NCBI RefSeq assembly: GCF_008704935.1
Contig: NZ_CP023692.1
Coordinates: 868,001-932,000, forward strand
Length of the DNA: 64,000 nucleotides
From: Streptomyces vinaceus
GTDB taxonomy: Bacteria; Actinomycetota; Actinomycetes; Streptomycetales; Streptomycetaceae
Direction: 5' to 3'
Shown: in pieces, positions 33,924-42,012 of the stretch
How positions within the stretch are numbered: position 1 is the stretch's first letter
Layout of the letters: every line of letters starts with the position of its first letter
Position numbers and translations under genes: made by a program
Notes under the pieces: model-generated
What the model saw: the letters and a program-made list of their open reading frames with translations, nothing else
Databases searched by the model: none
Told to the model about the DNA's origin: nothing

Positions 33924-34457
33924 TCACCTCGGCAGCTCAAGGCGCTTGTAGAAGAGGGTGGTGGGGTGCAGCCGGCCGGCCGGGTCGGTGGCGTAGTCGG
34001 GGATGGTGCCGGCCTCGGTCCAGCCCGCGCCGTGGTAGACGTGCTCGGCGCCGCTGCCGGTCTCGGTGTCGAGGACGAGCAGCAGCACCCCGGCGCGGGC
34101 GGCGGCGTGTTCGGCCTCGCGGAGGAGGGCGCGGGCGGTGCCGCGGCCGCGGGCCCCGGGATGCACCATGAGCTTGCGCAGCTCGGCGCGGTGACGGCCG
34201 TTGGGCTTGGATTCGCGGTACCAGCTGACGGTGCCGTCGAGCCGGCCCCCGGCCGGGCGGGAGACCCAGAGGGCGAGGGAGCCCTCCTCGACGGCGGGGG
34301 CGAGCGAATCCCACCAGGCCGCGGCCGCGGTGTGGTCGAGGTCGCCGAGGAAGCCGAGGGAGGAGCCGGCGCGGACCACGGCGAGCAGCAGGTCGGCGAG
34401 TTCGTCGCGGTGGGCGGCCAGCCGGGCGGCGTCGAGCCGGGTGATCACGGAGGTCAT
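33924..34457 (-). CDS. GNAT N-acetyltransferase
   Basis: 177 residues. GNAT fold with the acetyl-CoA binding motif RKLMVHPGARGRGTARALL and a late strand VLLLVLDTETGSGAEHVYHGAGW. The N terminus ITRLDAARLAAHRDELADLL is common in Streptomyces GNATs near resistance or tailoring genes. No substrate can be named. Same strand as melD1-melD2, 59 bp before them. Confidence 0.87.
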   Translation of the reverse strand: MTSVITRLDAARLAAHRDELADLLLAVVRAGSSLGFLGDLDHTAAAAWWDSLAPAVEEGSLALWVSRPAGGRLDGTVSWYRESKPNGRHRAELRKLMVHPGARGRGTARALLREAEHAAARAGVLLLVLDTETGSGAEHVYHGAGWTEAGTIPDYATDPAGRLHPTTLFYKRLELPR

Positions 34458-34473
34458 GCGGCGAGGATAGGGA

Positions 34474-34707
34474 TCAGGCCGCGGTCCGCCGCAGGCGGGG
34501 CAGGTGCAGGTCCCGGAAGACGGTGGCCGGCGGCGTCGACGACGGCCAGGGCGCGCAGCGGGAGCGTGCGGCGGCGCAGGCAGACCGTGGTGGCGGCGGC
34601 CACGGAGGCGAGGACGACGAGCAGGAGCCAGTCGCGGGTCCAGTCGAGCGGGTGGCGGTCGAGGATGAGGTCGCGGAGGGTGCCGCCGGAGAGGGCGGCG
34701 GCCGCTG
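34474..34707 (-). pseudogene. TRIC/UPF0126 membrane-protein gene remnant
   Basis: One minus-strand frame gives LSGGTLRDLILDRHPLD and then WLLLVVLASVAAATTV, ending PLRALAVVDAAG. This is the recognisable GGG-x-x-RD segment and following helix of trimeric cation channel (UPF0126) proteins. The frame then turns into low-complexity Pro/Ala sequence, while a different frame supplies a plausible C-terminal end (RDLHLPRLRRTAA). The N-terminal third, the second repeat and any start codon are missing. I read it as an internally deleted, frameshifted relic. Confidence 0.55.
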
Positions 34708-34745
34708 CCGCCGCACGGGGCCGGGCGGACGGCCCCGTGCGGCGG
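34708..34745 (-). terminator. Terminator of the acyl-CoA dehydrogenase operon
   Basis: Perfect 15-bp inverted repeat CCGCCGCACGGGGCC (34708-34722) with 34731-34745 and 8-nt loop, 8 nt beyond the last gene of the operon. Confidence 0.85.
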
Positions 34746-34753
34746 GACCGGGT

Positions 34754-35860
34754 TTACGGCGAGGGGAGTTCGGCGAAGTCCGCCACCAGGGCGTGGTGGT
34801 GGCCCGTGGTCCCGAGGGTGAGGGCCGCGGTCTTGGCGCGCTTCAGGTAGAGGTGGGCCGGGTGCTCCCAGGTCATGCCGATGCCGCCGTGCAGCTGGAC
34901 GCACTCCTCGGCCGCCCGCACCGCGACGCCGGAGCAGTACGCCTGGGCGACCGCCACCGTGAGCGGGGCGTCGGGCGCCCCGGTGGCCAGGGCGTCCGCC
35001 GCGGCGCGGGCCGCCGCACGCGCCGAGGCCACGTCCAGCCACAGCCGCGCCAGCCGGTGCTTGAGCGCCTGGAAGGAGCCGACCGGCCGGTTGAACTGGT
35101 GGCGGCCGCGCACGTGCCGCACCGTCTCCGTCAGGCACCACTGCGCGAGCCCGAGCTGCTCGGAGGCCAGCAGCCCGGCCCCCGAGAGCAGCGCTCCGGC
35201 GACCGCGGCCCGCGCCGTCGCCGGGTCCGCGAGCCGGGTTCCCGCGCCCCCGGCCAGCGTCACCGTGGCGAGCGGGCGGGTCAGGTCCAGCGGGACCGGC
35301 TCCGTCAGCGAGACCGCGCCCGCCGGGACCGCGTACAGCCCCGTGTCGGCGAGGACCAGCAGGACGTCGGCGGCCACCGCGTCCGCCACCGAGGTGACGG
35401 TGCCCGTCAGGATCCCGCCGCCGGTGTCCCGTACGGCGGCCGGCAGCGGCGCGCCCGGGGCCTGCGTCAGCGGCAGCGCCGGTACGCACACCAGCCGGCC
35501 CGAGGCCAGTTCCCGCAGCAGCTCGGCGGCCTCCGGGGTGTCGCAGCCCAGCAGGATCTCCGTCGCGAGCACCGCGCTCGTCAGGTACGGAACCGGCGCC
35601 ACCGCCCGCCCCAGCTCCTCCAGGACCACGGCCGCCTCCCGGTGGCCCGCGCCCTGGCCGCCGAGCTTCTCCGGTACGAGCAGCCCGGCCGTGCCGATCT
35701 CCGCCGCGAGCGTGTGCCACAGGCCGGGATCGTGCGGCCGGCCGGTCTCCGCCCGGGCGAGTACGTCGGCCGGTGCGCACCGGTCCGCGAGCAGGGCCCG
35801 TACGGCGGAGCGGAGCTCCTCCTCCGTCTCGGAGTAGAGCAGGTCGAACGCGGTGCTCAT
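34754..35860 (-). CDS. Acyl-CoA dehydrogenase, small-subunit type
   Basis: FAD enzyme forming a trans-2 double bond in an acyl-CoA. 368 residues. Middle domain and C-terminal helical domain are present, with RHQFNRPVGSFQALKHRLA and the FAD-contact motif ECVQLHGGIGMTWEHPAHLY. It is coupled (ATGA) to a second acyl-CoA dehydrogenase gene. Such adjacent, unequal pairs form alpha2beta2 enzymes in actinobacteria, for example FadE pairs in steroid side-chain degradation. The real substrate here is unknown. Confidence 0.88.
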   Translation of the reverse strand: MSTAFDLLYSETEEELRSAVRALLADRCAPADVLARAETGRPHDPGLWHTLAAEIGTAGLLVPEKLGGQGAGHREAAVVLEELGRAVAPVPYLTSAVLATEILLGCDTPEAAELLRELASGRLVCVPALPLTQAPGAPLPAAVRDTGGGILTGTVTSVADAVAADVLLVLADTGLYAVPAGAVSLTEPVPLDLTRPLATVTLAGGAGTRLADPATARAAVAGALLSGAGLLASEQLGLAQWCLTETVRHVRGRHQFNRPVGSFQALKHRLARLWLDVASARAAARAAADALATGAPDAPLTVAVAQAYCSGVAVRAAEECVQLHGGIGMTWEHPAHLYLKRAKTAALTLGTTGHHHALVADFAELPSP

Positions 35861-37050
35861 CGGGCCAGGTCCTTCCAGGCGAGGTCCTTGTCGTCGCGCG
35901 GCTCGGCGGGCAGGCCGAGGACGCGTTCGGCGACGATGTTGAGGAGGATTTCGCTGGTGCCGCCCTCGATGCTGTTGCCCTTGGCGCGCAGGTAGCGGTA
36001 GCCGGCGTCGCGGCCGGTGAAGTCGACGAGTTCGGGCCGGCGCATCGTCCAGTCCTCGTACAGCAGGCCCTCCTCGCCGAGGAGTTCCACCTCCAGGCCG
36101 CTGATCTCCTGGTTGAGGCGGGCGAAGGTGAGCTTCATCCCGGAGCCCTCGGGGCCGGGCTGGCCGGCGGCGAGCTGCTGGCGCAGCCGCTCGCCGGTGA
36201 GCCGGGCCACCTCGGCCTCCACCCACAGTTCGAGCAGGCGCTGGTGCAGGGCGTGGGTACGCAGCCCGGGCCGCTCGCGCCAGGCCACGGCGACGGGCGC
36301 GATCATGCCGCCCTCGCGCGGGATGCGCATGCCGCCGATGGAGACGCGTTCGTTCATCAGGGTGGTGCGGGCGACCTCCCAGCCCTGGCCGACCGCGCCG
36401 AGGCGGTGGCTGTCGGGGATGCGGACGCCGGTCAGGAAGACCTCGTTGAACTCGGCCTCGCCGGTGATCTGGCGCAGTGGCCTGACGTCGACGCCGGGGG
36501 CGTGCATGTCGCAGAGGAAGTACGTGATGCCCTGGTGCTTGGGCAGCGTGGGATCGGTGCGGGCGATCAGGATGGCCCAGCGGGCGGTGTGGGCGCTGGA
36601 GGTCCACACCTTCTGCCCGTCGACGATCCAGTCGCCGCTCCCGGCCTCGCGGACCGCGCGGGTGCCGAGCGCGGCGAGGTCGGAGCCGGCGCCGGGCTCG
36701 CTGAAGAGCTGGCACCAGACCTCCTCCCCCACCCACAGCGGGCGCAGGAAGCGCCGTTTCTGCTCGTCGGTGCCGTACGCGAGGATCGTGGGCGCGGCCA
36801 TGCCGAGGCCGATGCCGATCCGGCGCGGGTCGTTGTCGGGGGCGCCGGCGGCTTCGAGTTCGGTGTCGACGAGGGCCTGGAGGGTGCGGGGTGCGGCGAG
36901 TCCGCCGAGGCCCTCGGGGTAGTGGACCCAGGCGAGGCCGGCGTCGAAGCGGGCCCGCAGGAAGTCGGCGCGGTCGGTGTCGGCGGGCGGGTGCGCGGCG
37001 AGCAGTTCCCGGACGCGCGTGAGCAGGTGGTCGGCGGTGATCGCGGTCAT
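35857..37050 (-). CDS. Acyl-CoA dehydrogenase, partner subunit
   Basis: 397 residues. Motifs: WCQLFSEPGAGSDLAAL (FAD and substrate loop), QKVWTSSAHTARWAILIART, GGMRIPREGG region and the C-terminal NSIEGGTSEILLNIVAERVLG. Compared with its neighbour it has the complete N-terminal helical domain. The stop overlaps the start of the small-subunit gene, and its own ATG overlaps the stop of the quinone oxidoreductase gene, so the three genes are one unit. Confidence 0.9.
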   Translation of the reverse strand: MTAITADHLLTRVRELLAAHPPADTDRADFLRARFDAGLAWVHYPEGLGGLAAPRTLQALVDTELEAAGAPDNDPRRIGIGLGMAAPTILAYGTDEQKRRFLRPLWVGEEVWCQLFSEPGAGSDLAALGTRAVREAGSGDWIVDGQKVWTSSAHTARWAILIARTDPTLPKHQGITYFLCDMHAPGVDVRPLRQITGEAEFNEVFLTGVRIPDSHRLGAVGQGWEVARTTLMNERVSIGGMRIPREGGMIAPVAVAWRERPGLRTHALHQRLLELWVEAEVARLTGERLRQQLAAGQPGPEGSGMKLTFARLNQEISGLEVELLGEEGLLYEDWTMRRPELVDFTGRDAGYRYLRAKGNSIEGGTSEILLNIVAERVLGLPAEPRDDKDLAWKDLAR

Positions 37051-38024
37051 CGGGACGCTCCGGGCTGCCGGGGCATGGACAGGACGACCCGGCCGGTGGT
37101 GGCGCCGTCGGCGAGGCGCTGTACGGCGTCCGCGACGTCGGGCAGCGCGATGAGTTCGCTGATCAGAGGCTTGATCGCGCCTTCGCCGGCGAGGCGGGTG
37201 AGTTCGGTGTGGCAGGCGAGGATGGCGGCCGGGTCCTTGGCCGCGTACAGGCCCCAGTGGAGGCCGAGGATCGAGTAGTTCTTGACGAGGGCGTGGTTCA
37301 GGGCGGGCGTGGGGATGGTGCCGCTCGCGAAGCCGACGACGACGATCCGGCCCTCGAAGGCCACGCATTTGGCGGAGGCGGTGTACGAGGCGCCGCCGAC
37401 GGGGTCGTAGACCACGTCGGCCCCGCGGCCGCCGGTGAACTCCTTGACGCGGGAGACGACGTCCTCGCCCGTACGGTCGATCACCAGGTCGCAGCCGAGT
37501 TCTTCGGCGGTGCGCACCTTGGACTTGCCCCCGACGACCCCGATGACGGTGGCCCCGGCGGCCTTGCCGAGCTGGACGGCGGCGCTGCCCACCCCGCCGG
37601 CGGCGGCGTGCACGAGCAGGGTCTCGCCGGCTTCGAGGCGCGCGCGGCGGTGCAGGCCGAACCATCCGGTCTGGTAGCCGATGTGCAGGGCCGCGGCCTC
37701 GGCGTCGTCCAGGCTCTCGGGCGCCGGGAGCAGGGCCCGCTCGGACGCGGTGACGTACTCGGCGAAGCCCCCGTGGGGCAGGGTCGGGTTGGCGATGACG
37801 CGGCGGCCGTCGTCGGTGAGGCCGCAGATCTCGACGCCGGGGGTGAAGGGCAGGGGCGGGCGGATCTGGTACTGGCCGCGGACGAGCAGCGCGTCGGGGA
37901 AGTTGAGGTTCGCCGCGAGGACCCGCAGCCGCACCTCGCCCTCCCCGGGGACCGGTTCGGGAATCTCCTCCAGGCGCAGGGCCTCTCGGGGTTCGCCGGG
38001 GGTATGTACTCGCCATGCCTGCAT
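37047..38024 (-). CDS. NADPH:quinone oxidoreductase (MDR family)
   Basis: 325 residues, zinc-free medium-chain dehydrogenase/reductase. N-terminal GroES-like domain with RVLAANLNFPDALLVRGQY, Rossmann NADPH motif VHAAAGGVGSAAVQLGKAAG and the quinone-oxidoreductase signature around GADVVYDPVGG. First gene of the operon with the two acyl-CoA dehydrogenases. It may act as an enoyl-CoA or quinone reductase recycling their electrons, but that is inference. A TetR-type palindrome lies 48 bp upstream. Confidence 0.88.
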   Translation of the reverse strand: MQAWRVHTPGEPREALRLEEIPEPVPGEGEVRLRVLAANLNFPDALLVRGQYQIRPPLPFTPGVEICGLTDDGRRVIANPTLPHGGFAEYVTASERALLPAPESLDDAEAAALHIGYQTGWFGLHRRARLEAGETLLVHAAAGGVGSAAVQLGKAAGATVIGVVGGKSKVRTAEELGCDLVIDRTGEDVVSRVKEFTGGRGADVVYDPVGGASYTASAKCVAFEGRIVVVGFASGTIPTPALNHALVKNYSILGLHWGLYAAKDPAAILACHTELTRLAGEGAIKPLISELIALPDVADAVQRLADGATTGRVVLSMPRQPGASR

Positions 38025-38071
38025 CCGGGGCCTCCAGCCGCCGTCGAGGAACCACGCTCCGCGGGCATACT

Positions 38072-38083
38072 AAGCGGTCGCTT
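38072..38083 (-). promoter_or_regulatory. TetR-type operator upstream of the acyl-CoA dehydrogenase operon
   Basis: Palindrome AAGCG-GT-CGCTT within CTAAGCGGTCGCTTGC, 48 bp before the first gene of the operon. Sequences of this TAAGCGnnCGCTTA form are typical operators of TetR-family regulators of acyl-CoA metabolism in actinobacteria. No TetR gene is adjacent here. Confidence 0.6.
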
Positions 38084-38220
38084 GCCGCTCTGGGAACCGT
38101 CGGCGGAACGGATTCCGGGCCGGACCGAAACACCACGCGTCAATCCGGCCACTTCAGCCCCCCGGTCAGGCAGCATGTGGCGTGCACTCGTCATGACTTG
38201 AGTCCAGGGGGGACCACCAC

Positions 38221-39363
38221 ATGGGAAGAAGCATGTCCGCGGCCGCTGCCGCCGTCGTTCTGGCCGGTCTGATCACGGCCGCCGCCCCCGCCTCGGCGGC
38301 GGGGACCGCGTGCGCGCCGGACATCCTCCGGCTGCCGGCCCTCGCTCAGGGCCCCTCGCCCGCCTACGGATCCGTACGGGCCTTCGGGGCCGGCGGCCTG
38401 GTGGCCGGCGAAAGCGTCGGACTGCCCGCGTACTGGACGGCCGACCACGCGGTGCACGCCCTCCCGCTGCCCGAGGGCTTCGTGTCCGGCCAGGTCCTCG
38501 CGGTGAACGCGAAGGGCCTGATGGTCGGCACCCTCCGGCGGGCCGGCGCCCCCGACACGCCGTACGGGTTCACCTATCAGCAGGGGGCGGCGGCGATCCG
38601 GCTGATCGGCGGCGGAACCACCGCCGGCGCGGTGACGGACGTCAACGACGCGGGCCGCTCCGTCGGGATGGAGGGCGGCGTCGCCAAGGAATGGCTGAAC
38701 GGCGCGGTGGTGCGCGAGCTGCCCGTGCCCGCGGACGCCCGCCCGGGCACCAGGATCGTCTCGGTGAACGGGATCAACGCGCGCGGGGACGTCGTCGGCA
38801 CGGCGCAGACGTCCTACGAGGAGGACGACCAGCTCCGGGGCAAGACCTTCCCGGTCGTCTGGCCCGCCGGGGGCGGGTACCCGCCGTACAGCCTGCAGGT
38901 GTGGACCGAGGACGACCGGACGGTGTGGACGACCGCGGCCGGTATCGACGACCGCGGCCGGGTCGTCGGCCACGAGGACCGCAGCTACCGCGACTGGCAG
39001 GAGCGCAAGCCGGCCGTCTGGAAGAAGCCGTACGACGCCCTGCCGAACGACCCCGGCCGGGTCAAGGGCTACGAACAGCTGACCTTCGACGGGCTCAGCC
39101 CGGCCACGAACGTCGCCGTCGGCTCGGCCGTCACCTTCGTCGACGGATACCCCAACTTCCTGCACGCCGCGTACTGGCCGGGCACCGGGGCCCCACTGGC
39201 ACTCCCCCACCCCGCCGGCACCGGTCCCGACTCGCGCAGCTCGGCGTACGCGGCCTCGGACGACGACCGGGTGGGCGGCACGTTCTACGACTGGGACACG
39301 ATGAAGGGCACCGCCGTGGTGTGGACCTGCGCGAGCAAGCAGGCGTACGCACCGCAGGGTTGA
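38221..39363 (+). CDS. Secreted HAF-repeat-like protein
   Basis: 380 residues. Signal peptide ends near PASAAG. The mature protein is made of repeated units resembling HAF/propeller repeats: GQVLAVNAKGLMVGTLRR, GAVTDVNDAGRSVGMEGG, SVNGINARGDVVGTAQ, AAGIDDRGRVVGHEDR, each with an N-x-x-G-x-x-V-G core and often a following W. Such proteins are probably beta-propellers. No catalytic motif is seen. AGGGGGG precedes the ATG. Single gene. Confidence 0.72.
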   Translation: MGRSMSAAAAAVVLAGLITAAAPASAAGTACAPDILRLPALAQGPSPAYGSVRAFGAGGLVAGESVGLPAYWTADHAVHALPLPEGFVSGQVLAVNAKGLMVGTLRRAGAPDTPYGFTYQQGAAAIRLIGGGTTAGAVTDVNDAGRSVGMEGGVAKEWLNGAVVRELPVPADARPGTRIVSVNGINARGDVVGTAQTSYEEDDQLRGKTFPVVWPAGGGYPPYSLQVWTEDDRTVWTTAAGIDDRGRVVGHEDRSYRDWQERKPAVWKKPYDALPNDPGRVKGYEQLTFDGLSPATNVAVGSAVTFVDGYPNFLHAAYWPGTGAPLALPHPAGTGPDSRSSAYAASDDDRVGGTFYDWDTMKGTAVVWTCASKQAYAPQG

Positions 39364-39412
39364 CCCCTTCGCGGGCCTGGTGATCTCGGCGCCCGCGCGC
39401 TATCGATGCCCC

Positions 39413-40312
39413 ATGACGGACGAGATCCCGCGCGGGCTGCCCGCGCCCCCGCCGCTCGGCGCGGCCGCCCTGCCCCCCGGCACGTACCGGGGGCAGGTGG
39501 TCCTCGTGACGGGCGGCGGGACCGGGCTGGGCAAGGCCATCGCCGCCGAGTTCGCGCGGCTCGGCGCGGATCTGGTGATCGCGGGCCGGCGCGCCGGGCA
39601 GCTGGAGGCGGCGCGGCAGGAGCTGGCGGCCGTCCCCGGCGCGGGCCGGGTGACGGCCGCCGTCTGCGACATCCGGGATCCCGAGCGGATCGCGGAGGTC
39701 TTCGACGCGGCGCAGGACGCGCTCGGACTGCCGGACGTCCTCGTCAACAACGCGGCCGCCAACTTCCCCTCCCCGGCGGAGGAGCTGTCCCCGGGCGCCT
39801 GGCGCGCGGTCGTCGACACCACCCTCACCGGCACCTGGTTCATGACCCGCGAGTTCGGCCGCCGCCACCTCGGCGCCGCCACCCCCGGATCCATCGTGAA
39901 CATCGGCGCCTCCTACGCCTGGACCGGCGGGCCGGGCTTCGCCCACAGCGCGGCCGCCAAGGCCGGGGTGAAGAACCTGGTGGAGACGCTCGCCGTCGAG
40001 TGGGGCCCGTACGGCATCCAGGTCAACGGGCTCGTCCCCGGCCTGTTCCCGCACGAGGACATGACCGAGGACATCCGCGGCGGACTGGAGCGCACCGCAC
40101 CCGGGGCGAAGGACACGCGCCAGCCCGCCCTGCGCGTCGGGGCCCCGCGCGAACTCGGCTGGGCGGCCACCTTCCTGGCCTCTCCGTACGCCCGGTTCGT
40201 CACCGGGCACACGCTGGTGGTCGACGGGGCGAACTGGCAGCGCCGCTCGCTGGTCAACCCGGAGGTGGTCCCGGTCCGCACGCAGCTGGGCCGCGGCCCG
40301 TTCACCCCCTGA
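39413..40312 (+). CDS. SDR oxidoreductase of the 2,4-dienoyl-CoA reductase type
   Basis: 299 residues, Rossmann fold with VTGGGTGLGKAIA and NNAAANFPSPAEELS. The normal YxxxK is absent: the region reads SYAWTGGPGFAHSAAAKAG, with Tyr 15 residues before Lys, the same spacing as the catalytic Tyr/Lys of mitochondrial DECR1 (IYAETGSGFVVPSASAKAG). C-terminal FLASPYARFVTGHTLVVDG is standard for SDRs. I infer NADPH-dependent reduction of 2,4-dienoyl-CoA in unsaturated fatty acid oxidation. Enoyl-CoA reductases are close relatives. Confidence 0.82.
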   Translation: MTDEIPRGLPAPPPLGAAALPPGTYRGQVVLVTGGGTGLGKAIAAEFARLGADLVIAGRRAGQLEAARQELAAVPGAGRVTAAVCDIRDPERIAEVFDAAQDALGLPDVLVNNAAANFPSPAEELSPGAWRAVVDTTLTGTWFMTREFGRRHLGAATPGSIVNIGASYAWTGGPGFAHSAAAKAGVKNLVETLAVEWGPYGIQVNGLVPGLFPHEDMTEDIRGGLERTAPGAKDTRQPALRVGAPRELGWAATFLASPYARFVTGHTLVVDGANWQRRSLVNPEVVPVRTQLGRGPFTP

Positions 40313-40348
40313 GCGCCGGTTGTCGGTGCCCGGTGCGAAGATCCGTTC

Positions 40349-41149
40349 ATGTCTCTCGCCGATCTGACCTTCACCCGCTGGCGTTCACTCGACCGGGCCG
40401 CCGCCGGGCGCATCGCGCAGGAGGCCGCCGAGCAGGCGGGCGGCCGCGTGGTGCTGCTCGACACCGTCGACCACCTCGGCGGGCCGCTGCACCGCGTCCG
40501 TATCGAGCGCGGTGGGCGGGAGTTCGCCCTCGTACCCGGCGGCCCGGTGCGGCTCGGGTTCGACCTGGACGCCTGGACGCCGACGCCCGCGCAGGTCGCC
40601 GACTTCGAGGAGAGCCGGGCGGAAGGGTACGGGTACGAGCTCCCGCTGAAGGAGTACCTCGCCGAGGTGCTCAGCCCGGTCCGCACCGCCACGCCGGCCA
40701 CGGTGCTCATGGCGGTGGAGGACGAGACGCTGACCGAGCCCGCGGACGCGATGGCGCAGGTGCTCGCGGCGCGCGGGCTGCGGATGCCGAGCGCCGACGA
40801 ATGGGAGCACGCCTGCGGGGCCGGGGCGGGCACCCTGTTCCGGTGGGGGAACGAGTGCCCCCTGGACGAGCCCTCGTACGGGGTCGGCGGCGGTGTGCGG
40901 CACGAACCGAACGCCTTCGGGCTGCACATCGCGTACGACAGCTACGCCACGGAGCTGAGCGCCGACCGGACCGCGGTGCACGGCGGCGACGGCGGCGAGG
41001 CCGTCTGCGGCGGATACGGCGCCCTGCTCGCCTGGCTGCCGCTGGCCACGGCCCAGCGCAACCCGTCCACGGCGGAGTTCGTGTACGGGCCGGACGGCGC
41101 GGGCATGGGCGAGGAGTTCTCGACCCGGCCGGTGTTCAGCCTCCGCTGA
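40349..41149 (+). CDS. Unknown protein with a formylglycine-enzyme-like segment
   Basis: 266 residues, no signal peptide or membrane helix. The segment LRMPSADEWEHACGAGAGTLFRWGNECP strongly recalls the RLPTEAEWEYAARGG...YPWGN core of FGE-sulfatase/EgtB-like proteins, but in quoted pieces only RMPSADEWEHACGAG and FRWGN agree, and the copper cysteines of true formylglycine enzymes are not evident. Gene starts 36 bp after the SDR gene. The last 14 bp overlap the convergent crotonase gene. Function unknown. Confidence 0.6.
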   Translation: MSLADLTFTRWRSLDRAAAGRIAQEAAEQAGGRVVLLDTVDHLGGPLHRVRIERGGREFALVPGGPVRLGFDLDAWTPTPAQVADFEESRAEGYGYELPLKEYLAEVLSPVRTATPATVLMAVEDETLTEPADAMAQVLAARGLRMPSADEWEHACGAGAGTLFRWGNECPLDEPSYGVGGGVRHEPNAFGLHIAYDSYATELSADRTAVHGGDGGEAVCGGYGALLAWLPLATAQRNPSTAEFVYGPDGAGMGEEFSTRPVFSLR

Positions 41150-41969
41150 AGTGCGGCGGGCGGCGGGCCGCCTTGGCGGTGTAGCCCTCGCGGCAGTCCT
41201 CGGAGGTGAGGGTCAGGGCCGCCGTCATGGCCACGCGGTCGAGCGCTGGGGCGAGGGCGGCGTCCGCGTAGGCGTCGATCGCGCGCTTGACGCCCTGTAC
41301 GGCGAGGGGGGCGTTGGCCGCGATCTCGGCCGCCACCGCACGGGCGGTGCGGTCCAGCTCGGCCGGGGCCACGAGCAGTTGGACCAGGTTCAGCCGGTGC
41401 GCCGTCCCCGCGTCGATGCGGCGGCCGGTCAGCGCCAGGAACTTGGCCCAGCCCGCGCCCGCCTCGCGGGCGATCCGCAGATCACCGCCCGCGTCCACCG
41501 CCACGCCCAGCTGCGCCTCGGGCAGGGCGAAGACGGCGTCCTCGGCGGCGATGCGGAGGTCGGCCATCAGGGCCAGTTCGAAGCCGAAGCCGAGGCAGTA
41601 GCCCTGGACGGCGGCCACCACCGGCTGCGGCAGCCGCGAGAGCACGGCGAAGCGTTCGTGCACCCAGCGGATGCCCTCGTAGTAGTTGCGGGTGCGCTCG
41701 GCGGGCGTGGCGCCCGTGATGGCGCCGCCGGGGGCCTTCACGTCGATGCCCGCGCAGAAGGCGCGGCCCTCGGCCCGCAGCAGGACCACCCGTACGTCGG
41801 GGTCGAAGCGGATCCGGTCCGCGAGCAGCCCCAGCTGCCGGGTGGACTCCCAGCTCCAGCCGTTGAGCCGGTCGGGGCGGCAGAGGGTGAGGACCGCGAT
41901 GCCGTCCTCGGTTTCGAGGCGGATGCGCTCCTCACCCTCCGCGACCCCGGTGCCGATGGTGTCGATCAC
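41136..41969 (-). CDS. Enoyl-CoA hydratase/isomerase family protein, dienoyl-CoA isomerase-like
   Basis: 277 residues, crotonase fold. CoA/oxyanion motifs AFCAGIDVKAPGG and GYCLGFGFELALMADLRIA. The active-site strand reads ALPEAQLGVAVDAGGDLR: Glu, then Asp eight residues later, the spacing of the Glu196/Asp204 pair in mammalian delta3,5-delta2,4-dienoyl-CoA isomerase (ECH1), where ordinary hydratases carry Glu/Pro. GTG start with AAGGAGG upstream. A perfect 19-bp palindrome overlaps the ribosome-site region. Confidence 0.83.
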   Translation of the reverse strand: MIDTIGTGVAEGEERIRLETEDGIAVLTLCRPDRLNGWSWESTRQLGLLADRIRFDPDVRVVLLRAEGRAFCAGIDVKAPGGAITGATPAERTRNYYEGIRWVHERFAVLSRLPQPVVAAVQGYCLGFGFELALMADLRIAAEDAVFALPEAQLGVAVDAGGDLRIAREAGAGWAKFLALTGRRIDAGTAHRLNLVQLLVAPAELDRTARAVAAEIAANAPLAVQGVKRAIDAYADAALAPALDRVAMTAALTLTSEDCREGYTAKAARRPPHFSGG

Positions 41970-41979
41970 GGAACCCTCC

Positions 41980-41998
41980 TTCTGACGATGCGTCAGAA
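41980..41998 (-). promoter_or_regulatory. 19-bp palindromic operator before the crotonase gene
   Basis: TTCTGACG-ATG-CGTCAGAA, perfect 8-3-8 inverted repeat, 10 bp upstream of the GTG start and touching the Shine-Dalgarno. Looks like a TetR-family operator for acyl-CoA genes. The cognate regulator is not in the window's vicinity. Confidence 0.65.
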
Positions 41999-42012
41999 TA
42001 GGGGTTCCGGGC

